Below, one piece after another: positions 52,683-64,000 of a stretch of 64,000 nucleotides of DNA. Each line of letters opens with the position of its first letter. The stretch's first letter is position 1. Location: contig OX463781.1 in the NCBI GenBank assembly GCA_949825025.1, forward strand, positions 31,518,675-31,582,674. Direction: 5' to 3'. The translations under genes were made by a program, and so were the position numbers. Source of the stretch: Siphlonurus alternatus. Taxonomy: Eukaryota > Arthropoda > Insecta > Ephemeroptera > Siphlonuridae. A model generated the notes under the pieces. It saw nothing but the letters and a program-made list of their open reading frames with translations, did no database searches and was not told the DNA's origin.

Positions 52683-55600
52683 TTGCGGCGCGCGCCTTTG
52701 CATTAGGCCACCGTTGCAGTCGATACGACGTGCGGGTTGCATAATTTTCAGGCGCGTCGACCTTAAACGACTACTTAGTTTTGTGCCCTTATAACATAGA
52801 CAATTCTAAGTTAACAAAATAGTAGTATAAAGTAAGCTTTATCGTATAGATAAGGGTATACAGCAAATTATAGGATATAAGCTTTCAAAGGTGTACGTAA
52901 AGTACACAAAAATTTTAGCAAAGTGATGCTTTAATTAAAATATAGTCATGTAACATGTCTAATTAAAAATTTGTTTCAGTGAAAGAGAATAATAATTTTA
53001 CTTTAAAGAGCTATTTCTTTAATAATAAAAAATGATTATAAATATATTTAATGGAAATGTGAAATAAATCTACTTATTATTGTAAGAGGGTTGTATTACC
53101 ATCATGGGAGATAAAAGCATGTTTTACTTTGTTATTATAAAAATAGTATTTAAAAATTATGCAATTTAATAGCATTTAATGTATTTTGCATGTCTAGAAA
53201 AAGACTCGTTGTACAGAATAATAAAAAGATATCTGTCGTTTATTTCTACAACGTGTGTTGATTTATATCTCTGCTAATGGCTCGTTTCATTTATATTATA
53301 TTAGAATATAACTTAGGGGTGCAACAAGAGCAGGGAACTTATCAACAGAGCAATGTTGCTTCGTTCTCCGTTAGATCAGTAAACGACAACAAAGAAAATA
53401 TTAAACATTCAAGGAATTGCAAGTTAATGGATGAATTAATTTTTAAATGATGGGAAAAAAATTATACATAGACACTCTTTACCGGAGTGATATCTTGAAG
53501 AATCAATAAATTTACTGCTATATCTATAATATTTTGAGCTATTAATTTTATAATTATAGTTCTGAAAAATTATAAGGCAGAGCTTCTTATCCAAGAAGTA
53601 TTAATTAATTGAAAATAAAATTTTAAGCATTTTATGTTTAAAATTTTAGAATTATACAGTTTATACTATTGATAATACTTTGCATTATTCTTCAATACTG
53701 CTTCTTATAATTGCTAGTTGACTTTTACAGAGAAAACACTGTATTTTCTCTGCTTTTTATTAAAGCTTTAAAATTACAATTTTTAACACGTCATTTTTTT
53801 CTATTTAGTAATAAATAGTAAAAATAATAAATCCATACAATTTACTCCATTAATTTACTTATTTTGTACACCTCTTATACACTACTTTGATGGATGTGAT
53901 TTTTACAGGGAAAAGAACAAGCAGTGACCTTGACACAATCAAGGTCATCAAGAAACCTCCCTGACTATTTGCCATGTCATGGGGGTTTGTTTTGCAGCCG
54001 TTTGCCGGCTAATGGTTCTCGCCTCCACTGGCGTATCACTCACTGGTGGCGCGAGACAAGAAGCATAAATCTGCCGGCACCATGTGCTGGCCTGCCGGCT
54101 TTTTGTGCCACTAGGAGTTGACTGGCTCACGGCATTTCAAATAGGATCATGACGCCCAAGTGAATATGTAAGGGAGTCACTTTGCAAGTCTTTGCTAGTA
54201 ATAAAAAATATGAGACATTGAAAAGTTTTTGCTTTCGTGGAAAATTTATCATATAAGATTAAACATAATCATGCATGATCCTTACATAATTAAGATAAAA
54301 TAAAGTAACATATAAATATGTTTACTAATTTGTAAAATTAAAATTAATCTTGGGTAAACCAAGACCAAAACTTAACAGTATGATTTATTGGGGGGGGGGG
54401 GGAAGACGGCGATAGTTTGACCACCTTTTAACATCTTAATTTCACTTACTTTTCTGTAAATTTATTTTACATTAATTATATTTAAATTATTATTACATTC
54501 AGTAAATAATTTATTAAATTTGCATTACTGCATGCAGAAACATTTAAGTTAGCTAAAAAAGAAGTACAACAATTTATAATACTCTATTTTCATTACTTCT
54601 GTGTTTGAAACTTTTCATAAGCAAAGTGAATATATTTTAATGCTTTAGGATTATATAGCAGCACACTATAAACTTAAAAGTTTATGCAGCACACTTTGTT
54701 GCGTCTAAATGAAACTATTGGCCTGTACGCGACTTGTCTCATTGCAAATGTATATATTATGCAATGACTATTAAATTGCCCCCTCGCTAGTTCATTCGTG
54801 GGGCGGCAAGTATGTTGCTCTTATTAAACTCACCAAATTATATAAAAAAATAATAACCTTTTTAATACCACGATTACGTATAAGTGCATTAACAAATTAT
54901 TTTTACTAAAATTTCCTAGTTCATAGATTTTTTTTCATAATTTCATTTAAATATTTAATACCGTTTTTTTCTGTTATTAATGTATAACACAAAGTTGAAA
55001 AAGGTTATTTTAAATAAATAATAATCACTATTAAGAACTTTATACAGTGATGAATATGATTTTTTTTACTCGTGTAAAAACTCTATTAAAGTAAAAAAAT
55101 ATAATTAAATATGGAAGTTAAAGAAGTCTTTTTAAATGTGATGTTCTGTGAACTATTTTAATTCAACTGTTTCTATGTTGATGGTAAGTGCTAAGAAAAC
55201 TACGTGACTCTCAGTTTAACAAGAGACGGAGAGGGCGGACCTCAAGCCGTGACCCTCCCACTGGAATAAAAAAAAAGCTCTCGCTGCGAAGTAAATGAGG
55301 ACTGTCTCCACATAGAACTATTAGAGTTGAGGGCGTCATTTGCCACTCAGCTTCCATCAAACTGCCGATCATGTTATAAGAGACTGTCTCAATTACCTCC
55401 GAGCACAGACGCCTCAGTACAGCATAATGAGGTGCACAATTCTCCAACAACGAAGACAACACGTCCCTGAGCTGCTCAAGAAACAGGCGACGTTGATACT
55501 TCTTCTTCATAAGTTGAAGACGACGGGTAGACTTATGAGATAAATAATATAGCAAGTCTGCAGAATATATAAGAACAAGAAACTTAAGAGATGGCTTACT

Positions 55601-58348
55601 TGCTTAGAAAAAAGTCATATAGTAGCATGCACGCGGAGAAGACTAAAAGTCAACAAAAACCTATTTGTAACAAGTTATTACTATTACTAACTATAATATT
55701 ATCTAGCGCAGATAGCAATTTTATGTATATAAATATATTCATATACACCAAGTTGCTTATTAAAGCAAAGTTTGTGCTTGGTGAAGCATACCAAACTAAA
55801 TTTACCTTACATCACATGAATTACTTTATTAATTTATTTATCAAGCTTCTTTTTTTTTTAATATAAATTATATTTATTTATATTAAATTATAAATAATAT
55901 TAAAAAGAAAAAGAAAATCTAGGGTCTGAAGTTTTCTTCTTATTTGAATAATAATTTGAGATGAAAGTTCACGCACAAGAGGCAGGTCGACAAGAGTTCG
56001 TGTTTATTTTAGCATGCGAGGAGTCTCAAGTCGCAGCAGCCTCTCGTATTTATGCGTCGCTCTCGACACACAGATGCGGACCGAGATGGCCGTGGGCACA
56101 ATGGAAGATAAAACGCTAATATTTTTCTTGCTTCTGCGCGCGAGCAAAATGATGAAATTTTATATCATATATTTTTTGTATATTATATGTATATATGCAT
56201 ACAAAAAAAAAGTAACTCAATCTCTCTTGAAAAGATTTAGAGAAGAATAAATGTGTTTTAACGTTACAATTTCTATACTTTGAACGTTTTTGTTTTAAAT
56301 TTCCAATTATAATGCTAAATGTATAATTCTGATGATATCTGATAACAAATAAATGAATATGAGGTTATTTTATAATTCTTTATAAAATAAAATATTCAAC
56401 ACTTCTTCTTCCAAATATTATTTTCTTTTGAAAATTTACATAAGTTAATTAAAAATATATTCATATAAAAATATGTGTATTTAATACAGTAAAGTTAATT
56501 ATCAATACAATTCATATAGAATTGTAAAAAATCAATAAAATTAATGTTTTATTGCATGAACACTGAAGTAGTTGAAAAAAAATGTACAAGAGATTTTATT
56601 AGATTTTCTGCTTCAACTTCTTTGAATTTATGCCATCATCGCAAGTATTAACAATTAATTTTATATATAATAATTTTAAATATTGTTTGTTTATTTAATT
56701 GCGTTTAAAATTAATTGAGGAAATTTCAATTACACTGAAGTAAAATTTGTATTTTTTTTTTTATGAATAACAATTGACATGATCCATGTTGTACAGCATA
56801 TATGATTGAAATAAAAAATTGAATTTCTCGTTGGTTTCTCAAGGTGGATGTGAGCACCAAGATGGCGACTGCGCACCAAGGAGGTAATTGGCCTTCGTCA
56901 GTCACCAGCTGGCACGTCCTGTCTCACGTGAGACCGCCGCCTTATCAAATTACCTCGTCTCTCTCGCATAACAAGTCAAAAGCAGGCGGGACACCACCCT
57001 CACAGCACAGTGCAATCAGCAGTTTGAACTTGATCGGCCATACAGGGAGAAAATATTAAATTGAACTGTAAGCTATGGGACACTTGGAAACCATGTCTGA
57101 TTTTGTCGACAATGCAGTTTCAATTAATAAAATTTTACAATGTAAAAGAATATGAACATAAAAAATGACCCGTACTAAATTTGAAGTCCAAGATACTTCT
57201 ATGTAACCTATAGTGAAAATGCCCACAAAACAATACAAAAAAATAAAATGTAGTTTGATCTGCACTGCATGACACACATCATTATAAGGCTTTAATTAAA
57301 TAAGAAAATAAATTTTGACAAGCAGTCTCTGTGTTTTCTAAAGCAAGAAGACTTAAAGAGCGAAAAAGAAAATATTCGATATCTTCTTTGCTCAATTTAA
57401 ATTTAAGAAAGATATTATTTTATAATGATATATTTAAAAAAAAATGTTCATAATTATTTTTATTGAAATTTTTTGTTAATAATAAAAAAAATCAAAATAA
57501 TGAGGCTGAGCTTCTTAAATTTTTGTTATAGATTTGTTATGAGACAAACTTTTAGAGAGAGGTAAGTTTTATTATATACGCTTTTGTGAACTAACAAACT
57601 CTAGAGTATACTACAGCTTTTCTCTATACTAATAAGCGTTATTTTGGAATTGGCTCAAGTGAGCTCACGGGTAAACTGGAGGCAGCTGGCCGGTGCTAAC
57701 TTTGTTATTACGCCACAGCACGTATGTAATCCAGTGTACTTTACTTTTTAGCACGCAGGATTCTGCACTGCTCGAGTGGTGTACAGTGCATGACTAGTTT
57801 CAAATCCGAAAGCTATATTTTTGGCAAACATACAACTTTTTACAACTTTAACGCAACCCTCTCCTCACTTTTTTTTTATTATTATTTTTTAACTACTTTT
57901 CTGACACATACCAAACATTATTACAACATGATAAGGAAAAGTTTAATGATTTATTATTTAACTACCAACATTTCTAAACTAACAAATCATTTTTACAGCT
58001 TTTTTTTGTTTTGTTTTATAAAATTAAATGTATGATATACTTTTCAATAGATTTCATTATAATTTAATTATAATTGATTTTTGTATATTGAGACATACAG
58101 TTCCAATTTACCAAGCAAAGTCAGTGTAGGTGAAATGTCAAGTTCATTCCTAGCCTAAAGTTGCTACCAATTAGGTAAGTAGAAATGTCAAAGAGGAGAG
58201 ATGTAAGGACACAAACTCGCCTTGGGCTGGTAAGACGGTGATGTCCATCTCTAATTCTATTTCGTCTTTCCCCAATCGGATTGGAGTAGATAAACTACTA
58301 TAAGTAGGAGCTAGCAAGAAGGTCTACCTCTACAGTAATATTAATATG

Positions 58349-58525
58349 ATATTCCCTCCGGAAGTACCTGAAAACGAGAAGTTTCTGATCTTCCTATTCG
58401 TATATTGAATTGTTGTAATACATTTTTGTAACATGAGTACTGATTGTATACAAATTTTTAAAACTGAGACAAGAACAGAAAGATAAAAAACTTTTAATTT
58501 CCAGCTACTTCCGGTGTTGGAATAT
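58349..58525. mobile_element. CCGGAAGT-type MITE (diverged copy)
   Basis: The left end ATATTCCCTCCGGAAGTA and right end TACTTCCGGTGTTGGAATAT are inverse copies with some mismatches. Just inside, ACGAGAAGTTTCTGATCTTC resembles the internal sequence after the left end of the element at 13365 (GCGAGGTTTCTGGACTTAC). It is 177 bp with no coding capacity and no foldback inside, so it represents the element without the insertion. Confidence 0.6.
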
Positions 58526-59689
58526 AAAATAAATTTGAATGTACTTTGCCGTCTGCTATCGCCACTACTCAACTTGGATCCGTCTGTAACGGAGTCAACT
58601 TGCTACCACTGCTGAGAGGGAGAAAAATTGTAGCCATGGATTATAGCTAATGGAATGTAATTACAACAAAATTAGGGAATTGGTTTTATGATGTCAAGGG
58701 ATTAAATGTCTTAATTTGGTATTTAATTTGCTAAGTAAGAAACTACATTGTATAAAAATATCTAATCTTGAGTAAAGTTCTGGTTAAATAATGAACTATG
58801 AAAAAAGTTTTATAAGTGGAATTCATGCCATGAATTAACATGTTAATAATGTAGATCAATTTAATTTATGTACAATACATAACTGAAGTTTAATTTTTAA
58901 ACAAAATAGTTTCTACATAATAGCACTTGGTATCAGAGATTGACGAACAATATGGGTAATTATAATTATCCTATCACGACAAGAACGCTTGTTAAACGCT
59001 TCCTTTATTACTGTTGAGGCTACTAACAACAAGTGCTCTCTCAATCAGTCCGTCTCATTTGTTATCATCTTACTTGCCCCTTCCCCTTCTTCCTCTACTG
59101 TCAGGTACACTCCATTGACGTCACGACTCCGGGGGGTGGCGCCGCCTAGTGCCAGGGTGCCCTCATTACCGCGACCGGCTTATTAGGCCGACATTCGAGT
59201 CAACCGAGCGTGATATGTAAAGAATTTAGGCAGTTTATAGTCAAGAGCAGCAAGGTATACGTATACCGTATGAATAAACTACTCCACTTTTCTAAAAAAA
59301 TATACATAATACACAACAATTTTCCTAAAAAGCATTAATACTTTTTGCCTTTTTATTTATTTATGTATTTTTTTTTATTTTAGGCTTTTAAAAACTAAGA
59401 AAAAATTAATGCTATATATATGTGCTGTATTATAGTAAAAAAAGTTTTATGAAACCCAATATGGTTCATTATTATTTTTTAAATCTGTGCACATTAAATG
59501 TTATGTTATTTTTATGCGAAATAAATGTGTGTTTTTTTTATATATACAATCACGGTTTTCAAAACAAAAAGTTCCCTTATCTAATAACAAGGGAGTGCAG
59601 TTAAGACACGGGTCATCAAGCGTTTATGGTGGAAAAGCAGTGGTTATAGGACTGCAGAAGAGCATCGGAAGTGGTAGATTTTCAGATTT

Positions 59690-59940
59690 GGCAGGCCGCT
59701 CATCGCGAGATTTATCTCTCCTCCATGCCGGCTGCTTGTGTTTATGTTTCACGCCGCGATTTGCAACTAGGCAATCAACAGCACCGGGCTGGTGAGCGTG
59801 AAACGAGCGGCCGTAATCACCGTGTGTGTCGCCCTCGGCGGCTGCTGCGGCGAGACTCAAGGAAAAAGTGAGCCCGGGACCGCGGCTATAAATACTGCGG
59901 CGACCCTTCCCTGTCTCTCTCTCCCTAGTCCTGTTTTCCT
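59690..59940 (+). promoter_or_regulatory. CpG-rich islet with TATA box, candidate promoter
   Basis: One of the most GC- and CpG-dense stretches outside the coding exons. It contains TATAAATA (59887-59894) in a GC-rich setting, followed after about 25-30 bp by a pyrimidine-rich CTCTCTCTCCC segment. This arrangement resembles a plus-strand core promoter, which would be divergent from dpr. No convincing ORF follows: the frames nearby begin at GTG or TTG, not ATG. A non-coding transcript or enhancer RNA is equally possible. Confidence 0.3.
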
Positions 59941-62737
59941 AAATGGAATTCGTTGTCACATTGTAATGTCAAGCATAATTTTTTAATCTTGTTGAATTCC
60001 TTTCAAGATTCAAAATGACATGAAAAAAAATCACAAAAAACAAGAACCACCTTTCTCTGGTTAATATAAAATCAAATCAAATTACATCTTCCAATTACAA
60101 TTTATTATTAGAACTTCTGCCTGATTTGTAACAATCAATTTTAAAATCATTAGTGAGATAATTTGATTTTTTTTATATAATGTAATATGATTTATACTGA
60201 CGATATGTTGCTTCTATAGGAATATCATGTTTATTATAATATCAAATGTCAAGTGGCTTTTAGTCGTACTAAAAAATTATAACAAAATGAGTTAAGAGTG
60301 GATAGTTAATACTACAAGTGTGCCAAGCTTATTTTCATGCTAATAGGAAATTAAATGCTAACAAGTACATATTATATGATTATACATAATATATAATATA
60401 ACACAAAAGTATATAATATTATATTGTTTGTTGACTTATCATCATGCAGTACTTGACGCTAACAAGTTTTTCCCATCACTTTAATAATATATAATACGAT
60501 AATAATATTTGAACAACAACAAACTTGGAGGATTAATAATTCAAGATTCTTCACCACTTTAATTCCTAATATAGCGTGGGAGTTATGCTCTTATAAAAGA
60601 AATTATATAAACAAAAACTCTTTATATGATGTAAATCTCCAGTCAATTAATAAAGAAAATTTCAATCAAAAACAAGATTGACAAAAATAATATATCATAC
60701 CGTTTATTTGGTTTCTAAATAAAAGCTCTAATTTTAGTTAATTGTTAGAAGGGTATTACTATTATATTAGTTTAATTACTAATAATAATATATATATATA
60801 TATAGTGAATTCATGTCTCTTCTTTACCACCTTGTTTGATATTTAGTTATCGCGAGCAGGCATACCATTATATACTGTATTTTGTTCTTATATAATGTTA
60901 AAGGTAGACAATTTTAATAATACCACAATAAAATAATACATCGTCAAATGTCAAACTTAATCTCAAGAGATGTCAGGAAAGAACTACTCGAGTGTATTTA
61001 ATAACTCATGTTATAACAGTAATTATTCAGAGACAGAGTGTAATGTTATGACTTCAAATACCTCGCGTCTTTCTCTCAAAATTTGTACTCAATTATATGA
61101 AGACAACATACAATACATCTACTACATTCTCCGTCATATTCAACTTTTAGATTTTCATCGTGTATGCTCGGGTGTACTTCGGCTCTTGTTGGCCAATGAA
61201 ATTCTTAGTATTATAATCCATCTCTCAATGACTGAAGACGTTACAAGCACGACGAAAACCAAGTTCAATGTGAATCAATGCCATAGATCGAGCGAGTGCG
61301 TTGTACCATGTGCACCACGACGCTTTATTTAATTATGTGGTATGGGAGTGCGTACTTTTAGATGTGTGCATGGGAAGATGATACCCATCACACTTCTCTA
61401 TCTCTCCTCTTTCTATATCTTTCTTCTTACAACTATAATATATACTTGATTAATAATTATTATTGCTCATAATCTGTTCATGTTAGTAAAAACGTTCATC
61501 AAGCAATAATAAGAAGTATATAAACACAGCTTCGTAAAAAACAATGAAATAATTTAAAATAAAATTATTATAACATTATATAAAATAAAGTGTATAAAAT
61601 AATGTATTTTAAAATAAACTATATGTATAATCAAATAATAATAAAATTTTTAATACAAACAAAAAATAATTAGGTGTTAATTTGATCATGATTTGAATTA
61701 TTTATGTGCATTTATCATGATAAATGCACACAAAATTAAGAAAAAACGTTATATCGCAGTGCAAATAGATTAAAATTTCACTCCATTTTGTATTAATTTG
61801 TCTCAAAATACAATCAACATTCAATAACTTATTTTTTTATTTTTTTTTTTTTTTTTTACAATTTTAAGACATTTCAAGTTGAAAAAATTGTAAAAACTAA
61901 CAAATTTGTAAGTGTGTCATCAGTTTCAATTCTTTATTTGTTATCCTTCTACTTCGACGCTTTGTAGTTCAATTGGTGGTTATTAAATTTTACTGCATGA
62001 TATCAAAACGAGTTAGTAATATGTATATATATATTCCAGTGTTCTTAAAAATATAATATCGTTGTAATATAAGAACTACTGACACATTATATATTTGAAC
62101 GAATACAATCGCGATATCAATATCAGCCATAAATAAAACACAAATTGGTATAGTTTTCATAACTTTAAAAAAATGTAAAACTGATACAACAAAATTAATG
62201 CAACAAAAGTATTATCAAATACAAAATATCAATTATAATGGATTAAAATAGTTCAGTTGAATTTTGACAGTATATTTTTTGTTTCAATCCAAGCAAGTGG
62301 CTGTCAAGCGCAAATCTCCTCCATATTTATGAATACATTTAATGCTATGAATTGCGAGGCATTCAAGCATAATATTTTCATACAATAGACGGTCGTACCG
62401 AGCCGCCAGTCAGTCTGGCGTGCAAACAATATAACTTGATTGACACTTTCCAATTATTACATCACATCATTCATCAAAAAAAGTTGATTGTTTTATTTTA
62501 AATATAAAGTATCAATCAAATAATATACTCTGGTATTATTTTGAAATAGATCAAATGTATAAAAGTGAAATTAAATATTCAGTGAATGGTTTTAATATCA
62601 ATATTCAATTTCGAGCGTATTTGTGAATTAAAACGTTATGAATATATAGAGCTGACTTGAACAACTTGACTTATATAGCAAAAGGCTACAGATTGCTGTC
62701 AGGCCGCGGATCAGAAATTTCGAGAAAAATGAAATGA

Positions 62738-63070
62738 ATGGACAACCTACATGTATTAAATTTTTTTATCGCAGAAATGAATAGAGGGTACCAAATTATG
62801 CTAATCTGAATTTTTTCACATTTGTTTGAAACCCAGAACTATTTTTAAATAATTATTGAAAGTGTGGCCACGCTCCCTGGAGGCGTCAATAGGCATCTCG
62901 GTCCTATCCTTTTTATTAAGGATTCAAGGGTGCCAACTTAACTTACAGAACTTTCAATAATTATTTAAAAATAGTTCCGGGTCTCAAAAAAATCTGAAAA
63001 ATTCAGAGTAACATCATTTGGTGCCCTCTATTCATTTCTGCAATAAAAAAATTTCATGTAGGTTGTCCAT
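62738..63070. mobile_element. Foldback element, type C
   Basis: Outer ends are ATGGACAACCTACATG and CATGTAGGTTGTCCAT, unlike types A and B. The next segment (GCAGAAATGAATAGAGGGTA) is a diverged type B arm. The inner stem (AGAACTATTTTTAAATAATT, then ATTGAAAG) and the apical block (TCCTATCCTTTTTATTAAGG, 62902-62921) match the other types. The TGACGTCA motifs are absent here, replaced by a different GC-rich segment. It is 333 bp and non-coding. Confidence 0.82.
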
Positions 63071-63537
63071 TGCACCAGTTTTGGTTTGAACCCTAATAAA
63101 ATGACTACAAATTCTCAGAAACAGCATTACATTTGGATGGGAAGGTTTATAAATCCCTCTATATTTTTTTTTGGGGGGGGGGGGGGCTTAGTGCCCTCTC
63201 CCCTCAACCGAGTGCTCCAACCGAAAGTTGCAAATGCGACATCATTTACCTCTGGCGCAGCTGAATCCAATTTGTCTCAAGCCGTGAAAGTATCACACAT
63301 AATTATATGTAGTTTTTACTGATCTACTCATTAAAATATAAGCAACATTATTACTACAAATATAACAAAATCGTTAGTATAGATCAAAGAAATGTTTGTT
63401 AAACAACCAGCATTGTCTTCTTTTACAGTATATTATTATAATTAAAACGATTAATTTTATTGAAATTGTTAGAAATTGATTGAATGAAAATTGAATGTAT
63501 CAGAAAATTCCATATAACTTCACCATATGACGTCAGA

Positions 63538-63557
63538 GCTCCGGGAATGTGACGTCA
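63538..63557. promoter_or_regulatory. Pair of TGACGTCA sites in a GC-rich islet
   Basis: Two exact TGACGTCA palindromes start 12 bp apart (63538-63545 and 63550-63557), at the edge of a CpG-rich islet running to about 63730. The layout resembles the pair at 39750-39768. It is a candidate bZIP (CREB/ATF) element; no transcript start is visible. Confidence 0.35.
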
Positions 63558-64000
63558 CATGAAGAGCCATGAGCACCAGTGTAGAAGTGTAGTACGTTCT
63601 AGTTCGCGCCCCCCAAGTTCGGCACGCTGCCATACACACTGGCGGCGCGCCCGGAGTACTGCCGCCTTTGTTTTCCACGCTTTTATCTCGCCACAAAACT
63701 ATCCATTTCATAATGGCCAGCACCTCTTAAGTAAATACTTCCCTTAGAATATTAATTAAAAAGATATATCTTATTCTTTTATCTCAAAGAAAGAGAAAGT
63801 TGGGATTTAAAGTTATTTAATAGAAAACATTTGTTGTCTGCGATCATCCTTAAAACTTTAACATAAAATAAACAATAAAATCTCAACGAATTAAATAATA
63901 TTATCTTCTTATGTATCTAAACCTCTATTTTTAATCGTGAAAAAGACTTATATAAGAATTAAAATGAGTGTCATATTGCTTATTAAAACTAATGAAAATA

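Larger units (their letters stand above)
45368..64000 (-). other. Far-upstream intron or intergenic DNA
   Basis: AT-rich DNA with foldbacks at 46218, 52364 and 62738, other MITE-like elements at 46010 and 58349, and a CT/GA inverted pair at 50589. GC-richer islets lie near 46850-47010, 47880-48050, 48560-48780, 49490-49600, 50290-50540, 51420-51540, 53920-54160, 55200-55520, 55970-56150, 56840-57050, 57650-57780, 59040-59210, 59600-59950, 61020-61330 and 63510-63730. No gene was recognised. Poly(G) runs occur at 54390-54402 and 63173-63186 and a poly(T) run near 61841-61857. Confidence 0.5.

Noticed and set aside
59792..59986. Plus-strand frame resembling a short secreted peptide
   Set aside because: It begins at GTG rather than ATG. 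The GTG lies in a donor-like CTG/GTGAGC, and the C-terminal half is low complexity.

Overview
This is eukaryotic DNA, almost certainly from an arthropod. It is very AT-rich, dominated by non-coding sequence and full of long (CT)n, (GA)n and (TA)n microsatellites and short inverted-repeat transposons. The only coding sequence recognised with confidence is two exons of one gene on the minus strand. They encode most of the first immunoglobulin domain of a Dpr (defective proboscis extension response) neuronal cell-surface protein, closest to the Dpr6/Dpr10 type. Dpr proteins with this Ig sequence are an arthropod hallmark. Intron size and the huge dinucleotide arrays would suit a crustacean or a large-genome insect, but the species cannot be named from this sequence.

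Layout, read in the direction of transcription (right to left). The exon at 18558-18772 encodes a proline-rich linker and the first half of Ig1. A 16.6 kb intron (1969-18557) follows. The exon at 1758-1968 encodes the second half of Ig1 and ends in phase 1, so the second Ig domain and C-terminus must lie beyond position 1. The exon with the start codon and signal peptide was not identified. A weakly supported, phase-compatible upstream exon is proposed at 45271-45367. Everything else from 18773 to 64000 is read as long 5' intron(s) and/or flanking DNA.

The most interesting non-coding content is a family of about 300-330 bp near-perfect foldback elements, with seven copies: 13495, 14231, 28330, 31560, 46218, 52364 and 62738. 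They fall into three types by their outer arms but share the same inner stem and the same asymmetric apical block. This reverses the usual MITE pattern, in which the ends are conserved and the centre varies. Six of the seven carry TGACGTCA-like palindromes at the base of the apical region. TGACGTCA is also strongly over-represented elsewhere (14 more exact copies), mostly in small GC-richer islets.

Other notable items are a 52-bp tandem duplication of the splice acceptor and start of the second Dpr exon (1931-1982 and 2026-2077), which creates a decoy acceptor with a broken mini-exon. There is also a nested MITE (13365-13839), a (CT)n/(GA)n pair able to fold on itself (50589-50742), and a CpG-rich islet with a TATA box (59690-59940). 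No rRNA, tRNA, CRISPR array or intact transposase gene was found.
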